Shown one piece after another: positions 55,400 to 64,000 of a DNA stretch of 64,000 nt (the first letter of the stretch is position 1; each line of letters starts with the position of its first letter). Location: the NCBI RefSeq assembly GCF_014200675.1, contig NZ_JACHCI010000005.1, positions 248,001 to 312,000 on the forward strand, in the 5' to 3' direction. Below the pieces are notes generated by a model. It did no database searches. It was given only the letters and a program-made list of their open reading frames with translations, and had not been told where the DNA came from. The translations under genes were made by a program, and so were the position numbers. This DNA is from Janthinobacterium saanense (GTDB lineage Bacteria; Pseudomonadota; Gammaproteobacteria; Burkholderiales; Burkholderiaceae_D).

Positions 55400-56317
55400 T
55401 CAGGCGGCGGCTGGTTTGTCTGCGGCAGGCAGCATCGGGAAACCGAGGCGTTCGCGCGAGTCGTAATACGCTTGCGCGACCAGGCGCGACAAGGTGCGCA
55501 CGCGGCCGATATAGGCAGCGCGTTCGGTCACCGAGATGGCGCCGCGCGCGTCCAGCATATTGAAGCTGTGCGAAGCCTTCATGATTTTTTCGTAGGCCGG
55601 CAGGGTCAGTTGCAGTTCGATCAAACGCTTCGCTTCCGCTTCATAGTTGCTGAACTGTTCGAACAGCAGGTCGGTATTGGCGTGCTCGAAGTTGTAGGTC
55701 GATTGTTCCACTTCATTTTGATGGAACACATCGCCATAGGTCAGCTTCTTCGTCACCCCGTTTTCTTCCCACTCGGTCCAGACCAGGTCATAGACGTTTT
55801 CCACGCCCTGCAGATACATGGCCAGGCGTTCGATGCCGTAGGTGATCTCGCCCAGCACGGGCTTGCAATCGAGGCCGCCCACTTGCTGGAAGTAGGTAAA
55901 TTGCGTCACTTCCATGCCGTTCAGCCAGACTTCCCAGCCCAGGCCCCAGGCGCCCAGGGTCGGGCTTTCCCAGTCGTCTTCGACGAAGCGCACGTCATTT
56001 TGCTGCAAATCCAGGCCCAGTGCGGCCAGCGAACCCAGATACAGGTCGAGGATGTTTTCCGGCGCCGGCTTCAGCACTACCTGGTACTGGTAGTAATGCT
56101 GCATGCGGTTCGGATTCTCGCCGTAGCGGCCATCCTTCGGACGGCGCGATGGCTGCACATATGCGGCGCGCCAGGGTTCCGGGCCGATTGCGCGCAGGAA
56201 GGTGCCGGTGTGGAAGGTACCGGCGCCGACTTCCATGTCGTAAGGCTGGAGCAGGGCGCAACCTTGCTTGTCCCAATAGGTTTGCAAGGTCAGGATAATT
56301 TGTTGAAATGTGAGCAT
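55400..56317 (-). CDS. glyQ: Glycine-tRNA ligase alpha subunit
   Basis: A 305-residue catalytic subunit. It starts [20 protein letters not shown], continues with [20 protein letters not shown] and contains [20 protein letters not shown], all diagnostic of GlyQ. The ATG at 56317 is chosen because it gives the standard N-terminus. Confidence 0.98.
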   Translation of the reverse strand: MLTFQQIILTLQTYWDKQGCALLQPYDMEVGAGTFHTGTFLRAIGPEPWRAAYVQPSRRPKDGRYGENPNRMQHYYQYQVVLKPAPENILDLYLGSLAALGLDLQQNDVRFVEDDWESPTLGAWGLGWEVWLNGMEVTQFTYFQQVGGLDCKPVLGEITYGIERLAMYLQGVENVYDLVWTEWEENGVTKKLTYGDVFHQNEVEQSTYNFEHANTDLLFEQFSNYEAEAKRLIELQLTLPAYEKIMKASHSFNMLDARGAISVTERAAYIGRVRTLSRLVAQAYYDSRERLGFPMLPAADKPAAA

Positions 56318-56492
56318 CGTATGAGTTCGCCGCGCGAGACAGCCGCGCGCTGTAAGGGTTTGCTTGAAGCGTGGCCACCTGTCGCCTCGATAGTAAATAG
56401 TGAGGAAACGGGCGGCCACGCCAGGGTTTGCTAATTTTAGCGGTTTTTACGGGCCGGCTGTGAGTCTTCCGGCAATATGGCCGGCGCCGCGC

Positions 56493-58046
56493 CTATTTAT
56501 GCTTCTTGCGCGCCAGCAGGAAGGCGGACAGGATGGCCAGCGCAGCCAGGGCCAGCACCAATTTGTTGCCGTAAAGAATGTATGGCGTCATGCCGCCCAT
56601 GCCTTGCACATTTGCTGCCAGGGTGCCTTGCGTGTCCGGCGCCAACTGGCTGACGACCTTGCCATTGCCGTCGATGACGGCGGTGGCGCCCGTGTTGGTG
56701 GCCCGCAGCATGGGGCGGCCTGTTTCCAGGCTGCGCATCTGCGAAATCTGCAAATGCTGCGGAATCGCGATCGAATCGCCAAACCAGGCCAGATTCGATA
56801 CATTCAGCAGCACCGAGGCCGATTGCTTGCCATTGCGGTGGGCGCTGGCCAGCTGCTCGGCGATTTCTTCGCCAAACAAGTCTTCATAGCAGATATTGGG
56901 CAGCACCAGCTGGTCGCGCACCTGCAATGGCGGCTGTACATAGTCGCCACGGCCCATGTCGCCCAGCGGGATGGCCATCATGGCCACGAACCAGTGCAGG
57001 CCGGGCGGCACGAATTCGCCGAATGGCACCAGATGGTGCTTGCGGTACTGGTAAGACGGGCCCTGGCCGGTGATGCCCAGCGCCGCATTGTAAAAGCGCT
57101 GCTGCTCGTCGAGCACGGGCATGCCGACCAGCAGGGTGCTGTGCGTGTCGCGCGCATAGCTGGTCAGGGTGTCCAGATAGCCGGCCGGCAGCTGGTGCGG
57201 CAGCACGGTGACGGCGGTTTCCGGCGTGGCGATCAGGTCTGCCGGCGCGGCCGTGATGGCGCGCTGGTACATTTCCAGTGCGCCCAGCACGAAGCCGGGA
57301 TCGAATTTCTGCTGCTGCGGCACATTGCCCTGCAACAGGCGCACGGAAATCGGACGGCCAACCGGGTGCGTCCAGTGCACATATTGCAAGCCGATACCGG
57401 CCGCGTACAGGGCGATCACGCCGCCCAAGGCAGGCCAGCGCGTGCGGTGTGTCAGCAGCAGCAAGCCGCCGGCCGAGACGGCCGCCAGCCAGCCCAGGCC
57501 ATACATGCCGATGATGGGCGCGTAGCCCGCCAGCGGACTGGCATTGTGGGCGTAACCGGTGGCCAGCCACGGGAAACCCGTAAACAGCCAGCCGCGCGTC
57601 CATTCCAGCAGGGTCCAGCTGGCAGGCAGCACCAGCAGCACCATGGCGGGGATCGACAAGGTCCAGCGCTGGCGCAGCCAGGCGGCCGCGCCCATGGCCA
57701 GCGCCACATAGATCGCCATCAATAGCGCCAGCAGCGCCACGGCGGCGGCGGCCAGCGGCGCCGCCATCTCGCCAAAGCGGTGCATGGAGATATATAGCCA
57801 ATGTGTACCTGCTGCGCACCAGCCAAAGCCGTAGGCCCAGCCGATCAGCGCGCCAGACTTGACGCTGGAGGCGCGCAGCACTTGATAAAACAGTACGCCC
57901 AGGCTGAGGATTTGCAGCGGCCAGTAGCCGAAAGGGGCGAACGCCAGCACCGCGACCGCGCCGGCAACGGCCGCGATCAGCATGCGCGCCCGCGTGCTGC
58001 GGGGCGGTTTGGCGGGGTCGGAGGGGGCGGCGCGTCTGAAACGCAT
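56493..58046 (-). CDS. lnt: Apolipoprotein N-acyltransferase
   Basis: A 517-residue inner-membrane enzyme that adds the third acyl chain to lipoproteins. Several N-terminal helices precede a nitrilase-type periplasmic domain. The catalytic triad is recognisable: Glu in IATPETAVTVLP, Lys in YRKHHLVPFGEF and Cys in VLPNICYEDLFG. It follows corC on the same strand after 16 bases. Confidence 0.96.
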   Translation of the reverse strand: MRFRRAAPSDPAKPPRSTRARMLIAAVAGAVAVLAFAPFGYWPLQILSLGVLFYQVLRASSVKSGALIGWAYGFGWCAAGTHWLYISMHRFGEMAAPLAAAAVALLALLMAIYVALAMGAAAWLRQRWTLSIPAMVLLVLPASWTLLEWTRGWLFTGFPWLATGYAHNASPLAGYAPIIGMYGLGWLAAVSAGGLLLLTHRTRWPALGGVIALYAAGIGLQYVHWTHPVGRPISVRLLQGNVPQQQKFDPGFVLGALEMYQRAITAAPADLIATPETAVTVLPHQLPAGYLDTLTSYARDTHSTLLVGMPVLDEQQRFYNAALGITGQGPSYQYRKHHLVPFGEFVPPGLHWFVAMMAIPLGDMGRGDYVQPPLQVRDQLVLPNICYEDLFGEEIAEQLASAHRNGKQSASVLLNVSNLAWFGDSIAIPQHLQISQMRSLETGRPMLRATNTGATAVIDGNGKVVSQLAPDTQGTLAANVQGMGGMTPYILYGNKLVLALAALAILSAFLLARKKHK

Positions 58047-58062
58047 TTACAGTCCGCGCATC

Positions 58063-58941
58063 TTAAAGTTCCAGTTCCGGCACGTCGGGCAGGCGCTCGA
58101 CCAGCAGCACATGCACCTGGCGCGCGTCGGCGCGCAGCACCTCGAAGCGCAAATCGCCCAGGTCGAAGATATCGCCCTTGTGCGCCATGCGGCCCAGGTG
58201 TTTCGAGACCAGGCCGCCGATGGTGTCGACATCGTCGTCCACCAGGTGAGCGCCCACTTCTTCATTGAACTGTTCAATTTCGGTCAATGCCTTGACCCGC
58301 CAGCGGGGGCCGAACTGGCCTTCCTTGAGCGACAGGACGTTGTCTTCGGCTTCATCGAAGTCGTATTCGTCCTCGATATCGCCAACGATCTGTTCCAGCA
58401 CGTCTTCGATGGTGATCAGGCCGGCTACGCCGCTGTATTCATCGACCACGATGGCCATGTGATTGTGGTTGGCGCGGAAATCGCGCAGCAGCACATTCAG
58501 GCGTTTCGATTCGGGGATAAAAATGGCCGGCCGCAGCATGTCGCGCACGTCGAAAGTTTCTTCTGCGTAATAACGCAACAGATCTTTCGCCAGCAGGATG
58601 CCGATCACCTTGTCGCGTTCGCCCTCGATCGCGGGAAAACGCGAGTGGGCGGTGGACAGGACTTCCGGCATCCATTCCTCGATCGGCTTGCTGATGTCGA
58701 TGACATCCATTTGCGAACGGGGGATCATGATATCGCGTGCGCAGAGATCCGATACCTGGAACACGCCTTCGATCATCGACAGGGCGTCGGCGTCGATCAG
58801 CTTGCGTTCATGCGCATCGTGTAGAACTTCGAGCAATTCTGCTCGGTTCTCTGGCTCGGGGGAAATGAGTGCGGTCAGGCGTTCAAACAGTGACCGGTGG
58901 GGCTTGACGTCAGTTCTGACGCCACTAGGGTGCTCGGGCAT
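58063..58941 (-). CDS. corC: CorC/YbeX-type CBS-domain protein
   Basis: A 292-residue cytoplasmic protein. Two CBS domains begin at ARDIMIPRSQMDVIDI and DMLRPAIFIPESKRLN, and a C-terminal CorC/HlyC domain contains FNEEVGAHLVDDDVDTIGG. YbeX was linked to Co2+/Mg2+ efflux and ribosome homeostasis. It is normally next to ybeY; here a DUF4259 gene separates them. Confidence 0.94.
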   Translation of the reverse strand: MPEHPSGVRTDVKPHRSLFERLTALISPEPENRAELLEVLHDAHERKLIDADALSMIEGVFQVSDLCARDIMIPRSQMDVIDISKPIEEWMPEVLSTAHSRFPAIEGERDKVIGILLAKDLLRYYAEETFDVRDMLRPAIFIPESKRLNVLLRDFRANHNHMAIVVDEYSGVAGLITIEDVLEQIVGDIEDEYDFDEAEDNVLSLKEGQFGPRWRVKALTEIEQFNEEVGAHLVDDDVDTIGGLVSKHLGRMAHKGDIFDLGDLRFEVLRADARQVHVLLVERLPDVPELEL

Positions 58942-59055
58942 AGGAGGCGTGAGCCGTTGTTGCGAAGGGATATAGGATACACCAAAAGTGGGGTCTTACC
59001 GGAATTCCCCGCTTTTGATGCAGATTTGATACGATTAACAGGCTGTTGCCTAACG

Positions 59056-59472
59056 TTAGATTTTTCCCAGTACGCGCTGGCGCAAATCTGCTACATCGGC
59101 CTGCCAGTCGGCGAAATGTTCGCTTTCCTGCCACAGCTGGCGCAGTTCCGATGCTTCCGCCGTGATGCGCTCGAAAGCTAGTGTGGCTTTTTCCAGCAGC
59201 GGCGGCGTGACTTTTTTCTTGCAGGCCGCTACCCATTCATCGACCTCGGCCGTGGCCGGATCGTCCTGGCCTGGTTTACCCAGGAGGCGGGCGATCACTT
59301 CCAGCGCGGCCAGCGCTTCGGCGGCGAACGGCGCTTCCAGTTCGGCTTCGGTGCTGTCGATCACGTTGTCCAGTGTCGTTTCGACCAGTTCCAGGGTTTT
59401 GTATTCCTGCAAATCCTGCGCCCAATCCATGGCGTAGTCGTTGCCGAAGGCGTCGGTGGCCCAAGTGCTCAT
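59056..59472 (-). CDS. DUF4259 family protein
   Basis: A 138-residue acidic, helical protein. The start MSTWATDAFGNDYAMDWAQD matches the DUF4259 family (WG..F.ND.A.DW.DL). The function is unknown in the family. It lies three bases after ybeY and 114 before corC, inside the otherwise conserved miaB-ybeZ-ybeY-corC-lnt cluster. Confidence 0.85.
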   Translation of the reverse strand: MSTWATDAFGNDYAMDWAQDLQEYKTLELVETTLDNVIDSTEAELEAPFAAEALAALEVIARLLGKPGQDDPATAEVDEWVAACKKKVTPPLLEKATLAFERITAEASELRQLWQESEHFADWQADVADLRQRVLGKI

Positions 59473-59475
59473 GGT

Positions 59476-59943
59476 TTATTCCTTGTATGGGTCGCTGATA
59501 CCCAGCTTGGCCAGGATCCCGGTTTCCAGGCCTTCCATCTCGGTCGCCTCTTCGTCATCCATATGGTCGTAGCCCTGCGCGTGCAGCACGCCATGGACGA
59601 TCAGATGGGCCGTGTGCTCTTCCACGCTTTTCTGTTGTTCCGCCGCTTCCTTTTCCAGCACGTCGGTGCACAGGATGATGTCGGCGCGGGTCGGCTCGTC
59701 GTCCGCCAGCGCTTCCTCACCCTCGTTGTAGGCAAAGGTCAGCACATTGGTGGCGTAGTCTTTTTCGCGGTAATCGCGGTTCAGGCTGCGGCCTTCCTCG
59801 GCATCGACGAAGCGGATGGTCAATTCGGCCGGCGCGAACAGGGCCGCTTGCACCCAGCGGCGTATCTTGGGCCGGGTGATGGATGCTTCCAGGCGGCTGT
59901 CCGGGTATTGCACGGACAGCGAGAGTTTATTTTTTTCGGACAT
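59476..59943 (-). CDS. ybeY: Endoribonuclease YbeY
   Basis: A 155-residue zinc-dependent RNase that matures 16S rRNA 3' ends and takes part in ribosome quality control. The metal motif [15 protein letters not shown] (H3xH5xH) and the [17 protein letters not shown] region are intact. It overlaps the ybeZ gene by 17 bases. Confidence 0.97.
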   Translation of the reverse strand: MSEKNKLSLSVQYPDSRLEASITRPKIRRWVQAALFAPAELTIRFVDAEEGRSLNRDYREKDYATNVLTFAYNEGEEALADDEPTRADIILCTDVLEKEAAEQQKSVEEHTAHLIVHGVLHAQGYDHMDDEEATEMEGLETGILAKLGISDPYKE

Positions 59944-61000
59944 TTTTGGCGCTAGCTGGTTTGATCAGGGGGAGTAGCTGAGTGGCGTCGGCATCGGCTG
60001 CCTGCGCCGTTTCATACGCGTCGACAATGCGGGCCACCAGCGGATGGCGCACCACGTCGGTCGAATTGAATTGCGTGAAGCCAATGCCGCGCACGTCTTT
60101 CAACACTTGCACGGCGTCGATCAAGCCGCTTTTCTGGCTCTTGTGCAGGTCGACCTGGGTCACGTCGCCCGTGATCACGGCCTTGCTGCCAAAGCCGATA
60201 CGGGTCAAGAACATCTTCATCTGCTCGACGGTGGTGTTTTGCGCTTCGTCCAGGATCACGAACGCGTGGTTCAGGGTGCGCCCGCGCATATAGGCCAGCG
60301 GGGCGATCTCGATCACCTGTTTTTCAAACAGCTTTTGCGTGCGGTCAAAGCCCAGCAAATCGTATAGCGCGTCGTACAGGGGACGCAGATACGGGTCGAC
60401 TTTTTGCGCCAGGTCGCCCGGCAAAAAGCCCAGGCGTTCGCCCGCTTCGACGGCGGGGCGCGTCAGGATGATGCGCTTGACGGCGTCGCGTTCGAGCGCG
60501 TCGACTGCGCAGGCCACGGCCAGGTAGGTCTTGCCGGTGCCGGCCGGGCCCACGCCAAAGCTGATGTCGTGTTCCAGGATGTTGCGCAGGTAGGCGATCT
60601 GGTGCGGCGTGCGGCCGCGCAAATCGCTGCGCCGCGTTTTCAGCATGGGGCTGGCGATATCGGGCTCGACAAAGGTGGAAACGGGCGCATTCGGCGTGCT
60701 TGCATGATGCTCGGACGCGGCCGAGAGGTTGGCGCGCTGTTCCACCAGCGCCAGCTGCACTTCTTCCAGCGGCACCACCTTGTTGGCGATGGCGTAGAAC
60801 TGTTCGAGGATTTCCACGGCGCGCCCGGCATTGCTGCCGCCGACGATGAATTTTTCGCCACGGCGGAATATCGTCACGTCGAGCGCGGCGGAAATCTGGC
60901 GCAGGTTTTCATCGAGCGGGCCGCACAGATGCGCCAGGCGCGTATTGTCCAGCGGCTCGGGGATGAAGTAATGCGGCTGTATCGGGGCTTTGGTTTTCAA
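59927..61000 (-). CDS. ybeZ: PhoH-like ATPase YbeZ
   Basis: A 357-residue P-loop ATPase with an N-terminal KH-like region and PhoH domain: Walker [36 protein letters not shown] and TGDVTQVDL. YbeZ works with YbeY on RNA. The start is a TTG at 61000 that overlaps the miaB stop. Confidence 0.95.
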   Translation of the reverse strand: MKTKAPIQPHYFIPEPLDNTRLAHLCGPLDENLRQISAALDVTIFRRGEKFIVGGSNAGRAVEILEQFYAIANKVVPLEEVQLALVEQRANLSAASEHHASTPNAPVSTFVEPDIASPMLKTRRSDLRGRTPHQIAYLRNILEHDISFGVGPAGTGKTYLAVACAVDALERDAVKRIILTRPAVEAGERLGFLPGDLAQKVDPYLRPLYDALYDLLGFDRTQKLFEKQVIEIAPLAYMRGRTLNHAFVILDEAQNTTVEQMKMFLTRIGFGSKAVITGDVTQVDLHKSQKSGLIDAVQVLKDVRGIGFTQFNSTDVVRHPLVARIVDAYETAQAADADATQLLPLIKPASAKNVRKK

Positions 61001-62388
61001 CTGGCTCTTTTCAATGCGGGCGCGCTGGCGACCAACTCGCCGCGCAGGGTGTAGGAATGGCTCTCGGTGATGCGCACGTCGACCAGCTGGCCGATCAGGT
61101 GCAAGCCATCGGGGCCGGCGTCGAAATTGACCACGCGGTTGTTCTCGGTGCGGCCTTGCAGCTCGCGATCAATCGTATCTTTTTTCGAGCGGCCGTCGAC
61201 CAGAATGGTTTGCACCGTGCCCACCATCGCCAGGCTGTATTTGCGCGTATTGGCATCGATGGCGGCCTGCAGCTGCTGCAGACGGGCCAGCTTGGTTTCA
61301 TGCGGCGTGTCGTCTTCCAGGCTGGCGGCCGGCGTGCCGGGGCGCTTGCTGAAAATGAAGCTGTAGCTATTGTCGAAACCGACATCAAGAATCAGCTTCA
61401 TCATGGCGTCGAAGTCAAGCTGGGTCTCGCCCGGGAAACCGACGATGAAGTCCGAGGAAATCGCCATGTTCGGGCGCACGGCGCGGATGCGGCGGATGAT
61501 GGACTTGTATTCCAGCCCCGTGTAGCCGCGCTTCATGGCGCCCAGGATCTTGTCGGAGCCGTGCTGCGCCGGCAGGTACAGATGGTCGACCAGTTGCGGG
61601 ATCTTGGCGTAGGCGTCGATCAGGCGCTGCGTGAATTCCTTCGGATGGCTGGTGACGAAGCGCATGCGCGCTATGCCGGGTATGTCGGCCACGTATTCGA
61701 GCAGCAGCGCGAAGTCGGCGATGTCGCCGCCTTCCATCACGCCACGGTAGGCGTTCACGTTCTGGCCCAGCAGGGTGATTTCTTTCACGCCCTGGGCAGC
61801 AAGGCCGGCCACTTCGGTCAGCACGTCTTCGAAGCGGCGCGATACTTCTTCGCCGCGCGTGTAGGGCACCACGCAGTAGCTGCAGTATTTGCTGCAACCT
61901 TCCATGATGGAGACAAACGCCGAGGCGCCGTCCACCTTGGCTGGCGGCATATGGTCGAATTTTTCGATTTCAGGAAAACTGATGTCCACTTGCGAAGTGC
62001 CGCTGGAACGGCGCAAGGCGATCATTTGCGGCAAACGGTGCAGGGTTTGCGGGCCGAACACCATGTCGACATAGGGCGCGCGCTTGACGATGGCGTCGCC
62101 TTCCTGCGAAGCCACGCAGCCGCCCACGCCGATCAGCAAATTCGGGTTGGCCAGTTTCAGTTCGCGCAAACGGCCCAGGTCGGAAAACACTTTTTCCTGC
62201 GCCTTTTCGCGCACGGAGCAGGTATTGAGCAGGATGACATCGGCTTCTTCCGGGCGCTCGGTGCGCACCAGGCCGTCGGAGGCGCCCAGCACGTCGGCCA
62301 TCTTGTCCGAGTCGTACTCGTTCATCTGGCAGCCGAAGGTTTTAATGAATACTTTTTTCTGCATGGAGTCAGGTGCTTTAGCGGTCAT
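60997..62388 (-). CDS. miaB: tRNA-2-methylthio-N6-dimethylallyladenosine synthase
   Basis: A 463-residue radical SAM enzyme that adds the methylthio group at A37 of tRNAs. N-terminal cluster Cys residues are in [24 protein letters not shown] and [11 protein letters not shown]. The radical SAM site is [17 protein letters not shown], and a C-terminal TRAM domain follows. The ATG at 62388 is used; the ATG at 62364 (MQKKVF) also fits. It heads the long leftward cluster. Confidence 0.97.
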   Translation of the reverse strand: MTAKAPDSMQKKVFIKTFGCQMNEYDSDKMADVLGASDGLVRTERPEEADVILLNTCSVREKAQEKVFSDLGRLRELKLANPNLLIGVGGCVASQEGDAIVKRAPYVDMVFGPQTLHRLPQMIALRRSSGTSQVDISFPEIEKFDHMPPAKVDGASAFVSIMEGCSKYCSYCVVPYTRGEEVSRRFEDVLTEVAGLAAQGVKEITLLGQNVNAYRGVMEGGDIADFALLLEYVADIPGIARMRFVTSHPKEFTQRLIDAYAKIPQLVDHLYLPAQHGSDKILGAMKRGYTGLEYKSIIRRIRAVRPNMAISSDFIVGFPGETQLDFDAMMKLILDVGFDNSYSFIFSKRPGTPAASLEDDTPHETKLARLQQLQAAIDANTRKYSLAMVGTVQTILVDGRSKKDTIDRELQGRTENNRVVNFDAGPDGLHLIGQLVDVRITESHSYTLRGELVASAPALKRAS

Positions 62389-62999
62389 GGGATGTTGGTG
62401 GGATGCCGCGGAACGAGGCGGTAGGCAGGCCAGGCGGAGCGTCTTGCACTGTGGCACAGGCTGCAGGTTCAGGCGTTAGTTTAACGTAAATCTCCCCCAC
62501 GGGCCATGCCGCGCTTGCCGCCGTGGCCACAGCAAAAAACATGGCGGGCAGGCGTCGCTCATTGCCATTTATTTCCTGAGTGAATCATTGATTTGTAACA
62601 AGTTGCTACAAAACCTAGTGCGCGCCCGCTGGCATCCTAATGTGTTGAAATGGCATTGATAAAAAGCCTACCCGCAACTAGCTTGATATTTAACAATCAG
62701 GAAGGTTGCGCGGGGCGCGGATGCGGCAGCTTTGGACTAGTATATTGCTTTATATGCAATTCATTTCGGTCGATTGCAGCTGTTTTTCACTCAGGCAGCA
62801 AGCGGATCACGTTACTGAACATGGCTGTGCGAGTCCCGGTACAGGCAGCGCGGCAGGATGGAGAGGGGCAGGAGAAAGCAGGAGAAAAGAGTGAAGGGCA
62901 GACATGAATAAATTTTTTGAACTCTAAGTCAGCCTTAAGTTCGGATCGGCATTCTTTCAACATCAACATTCACCAGACTTCACTAGACGAGGAAAAATC
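62389..62999. promoter_or_regulatory. Long divergent intergenic region with a possible leader peptide
   Basis: No intact gene is seen over 611 bases. It holds a 19-base imperfect palindrome from 62593 to 62611 (TTGTA...TACAA ends), a possible operator. A mini-frame of seven codons (MNKFFEL, 62904-62927) has GAAGGG five bases upstream and could be a leader peptide. Promoters for miaB and for the gene at 63000 must lie here. An 85-codon frame at 62650-62907 has no credible start site. Confidence 0.4.
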
Positions 63000-63326
63000 A
63001 TGGCACATCATGCATTAGCATCTCAAGAAAGCTACAACCCTAACCACCTGCTGGATATTCTGCTGAGCAAGATGCAGCTGAAGAACGATGCAGCCCTGTC
63101 GCGCTTGCTGGAAGTCGCGCCACCGGTGATCAGCAAGATCCGCCATCACCGCCTGCCAGTTGGCGCTTCGCTGCTGATACGCATGCACGAAGTAACCGGC
63201 ATGAGCATCCGTGACCTGCGTGACTTGATGGGCGACCGCCGCACCAAGTATCGTCTGTCCGACGCCCAGGGCCGCCCAAAAGCGGAAGACCGTGGCGATG
63301 CGCAAGAAGCGAATTACGCGCATTGA
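63000..63326 (+). CDS. Small helix-turn-helix-like protein
   Basis: A 108-residue protein. The central segment (NDAALSRLLEVAPPVISKIR, then LPVGASLLIRMHEVTG) looks like an XRE/YdaS-type helix-turn-helix, with MSIRDLRDLMGDRRTK after it. The C-terminus is short and charged. I recall relatives across Burkholderiales without a known role. The start has GAGG upstream. It stands alone between a long leader and a bidirectional terminator, so it is probably independently regulated. Confidence 0.85.
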   Translation: MAHHALASQESYNPNHLLDILLSKMQLKNDAALSRLLEVAPPVISKIRHHRLPVGASLLIRMHEVTGMSIRDLRDLMGDRRTKYRLSDAQGRPKAEDRGDAQEANYAH

Positions 63327-63416
63327 TGCTGCGGTGGCATGAGAACTGTTTTATCGGTGCAATGACTGTCAGCACACAGCTGGCCTTGACGGCGCACCCC
63401 GCAGTCACCGTAATGG

Positions 63417-63455
63417 AAAAAATAACGGCTTTCGCCTGACGCGAAGGCCGTTTTT
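63417..63455. terminator. Bidirectional terminator
   Basis: The stem ACGGCTTTCGC (63425-63435) with GCGAAGGCCGT (63441-63451) around CTGAC contains one G-T pair. It is followed by T residues on the plus strand and preceded by an A run (63417-63422), so it can end both convergent transcripts. Confidence 0.9.
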
Positions 63456-63487
63456 CTTTGTGCCTTAGTACTCTGGGCAAAGCTGCT

Positions 63488-64000
63488 TCAGCTCAGCAAG
63501 GCCGCCGTAATTTCACCGTAGCGCAATTCCGTTTCGCGGAACAGCTGCAGATACGCTTCCTCTTCCAGCCCCAGCGCCGCCCACGCCACCGGCGACACGC
63601 GCGGCACCATCTCATCGGCCACTTGCGCCAGGTCCAAAGCACACACTACGGCATTGGCAACATGAATCAATGCCGCCAAGAAACCAGCACCCTCTGCTTC
63701 CGGCTGCGAATAATTAGCGATGGCCGAGCGGATGGTATCGGAAAAATTCCAGTGTTCGGCCAGGGCCACGCCCGCCTGTACATGGTCGACGCCCAAAATC
63801 GTTTGCTCCGCTGCCAGCATGGAACAATCTTGCTGCGCGCGGTAGGCGAGCGCCTGCGCATAATGTTCGGGGAAACTGCTGACCAGCACCAGCCGGCCGA
63901 TATTGTGCAGCAAGCCTGCGGTAAATGCGTAATCCTGATTGAAGCGGACGTGCCGCGCCAGCACTTTTGCGCAGGCGGCCGTGGCCACCGAATGGCGCCA
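63488..64000 (-). CDS. HDOD-domain protein, partial at the window edge
   Basis: At least 170 codons of a longer gene; the frame stays open to base 64000. The visible part is the C-terminal portion of an HDOD domain: WRHSVATAACAK, LLHNIGRLVLVSSFPEHY, ILGVDHVQAGVALAEHW. HDOD proteins act in signalling, often with response regulators. The N-terminus lies outside the window, so any fused domain cannot be seen. Confidence 0.88.
   Translation of the reverse strand, partial: WRHSVATAACAKVLARHVRFNQDYAFTAGLLHNIGRLVLVSSFPEHYAQALAYRAQQDCSMLAAEQTILGVDHVQAGVALAEHWNFSDTIRSAIANYSQPEAEGAGFLAALIHVANAVVCALDLAQVADEMVPRVSPVAWAALGLEEEAYLQLFRETELRYGEITAALLS

Noticed and set aside
62650-62907. Rightward 85-codon frame in the miaB upstream region
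   Set aside because: No ribosome binding site at its start and no motif; composition looks like spacer.
1-64000. CRISPR arrays, rRNA, tRNA, insertion sequences, prophage or attachment sites
   Set aside because: None was seen on reading both strands; the repeats present are hairpin elements or low-complexity coding repeats.

Overview
The window reads as the chromosome of a betaproteobacterium of the family Oxalobacteraceae, most like Janthinobacterium, Duganella or Massilia. I infer this from gene order and protein similarity recalled from memory, not from a search. It is GC-rich and almost wholly housekeeping in content. I see no rRNA, tRNA, CRISPR array, integrase or insertion sequence.

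Layout. 1-9 kb: an alanine/lysine/proline-repeat histone H1-like protein, a YggT membrane protein, then a leftward block (PfkB kinase, zinc-ribbon membrane protein, prmA, accC, accB, aroQ, a TlpA thioredoxin, an uncharacterised protein). 9-18.3 kb: a rightward block of cell-wall and aromatic metabolism genes (mpl, YcfP-type esterase, ubiC, an RNase II-type nuclease, a TonB-like protein, aroE, mtgA, corA, a HAD phosphatase). 18.3-20.7 kb: hemL and a divergent thiD leftward, rubredoxin rightward. 20.8-29.8 kb: a Pil-Chp twitching chemotaxis operon (pilG, pilH, pilI, pilJ, chpA) without methyltransferase or methylesterase genes. 29.8-36.3 kb: photolyase leftward, then yqgE, ruvX, pyrR, pyrB and a dihydroorotase homologue that has lost its HxH metal ligands, then an acyltransferase. 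36.3-42 kb: the main accessory module, a five-gene leftward operon (AhpD-like protein, acyl-CoA-dehydrogenase-like flavoprotein, and a nitrate/sulfonate-type ABC importer) behind an AraC-family regulator and a 120-bp hairpin repeat.

42-47 kb: apaH, then an AT-rich, gene-poor stretch that looks rearranged. It holds an orphan alpha-oxoamine synthase, an apaH-like gene fragment, other coding debris, an orphan WecA-type sugar-phosphate transferase and an H-NS protein. I read it as a reduced or remodelled surface-polysaccharide locus, because manB, waaC and waaA follow directly. 50.9-62.4 kb: a long leftward run (miaB, ybeZ, ybeY, a DUF4259 protein, corC, lnt, glyQ, glyS, gmhB, plsC, a YgjP-type metallopeptidase). 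The window ends with a small helix-turn-helix-like protein and a partial HDOD protein.

The best leads are the AhpD/flavoprotein/ABC operon with its cysteine-bearing Tat substrate-binding protein; the orphan alpha-oxoamine synthase in a scarred locus; and two families of intergenic palindromes (three copies of a GGGGTCAG palindrome and one 120-bp REPIN-like hairpin).
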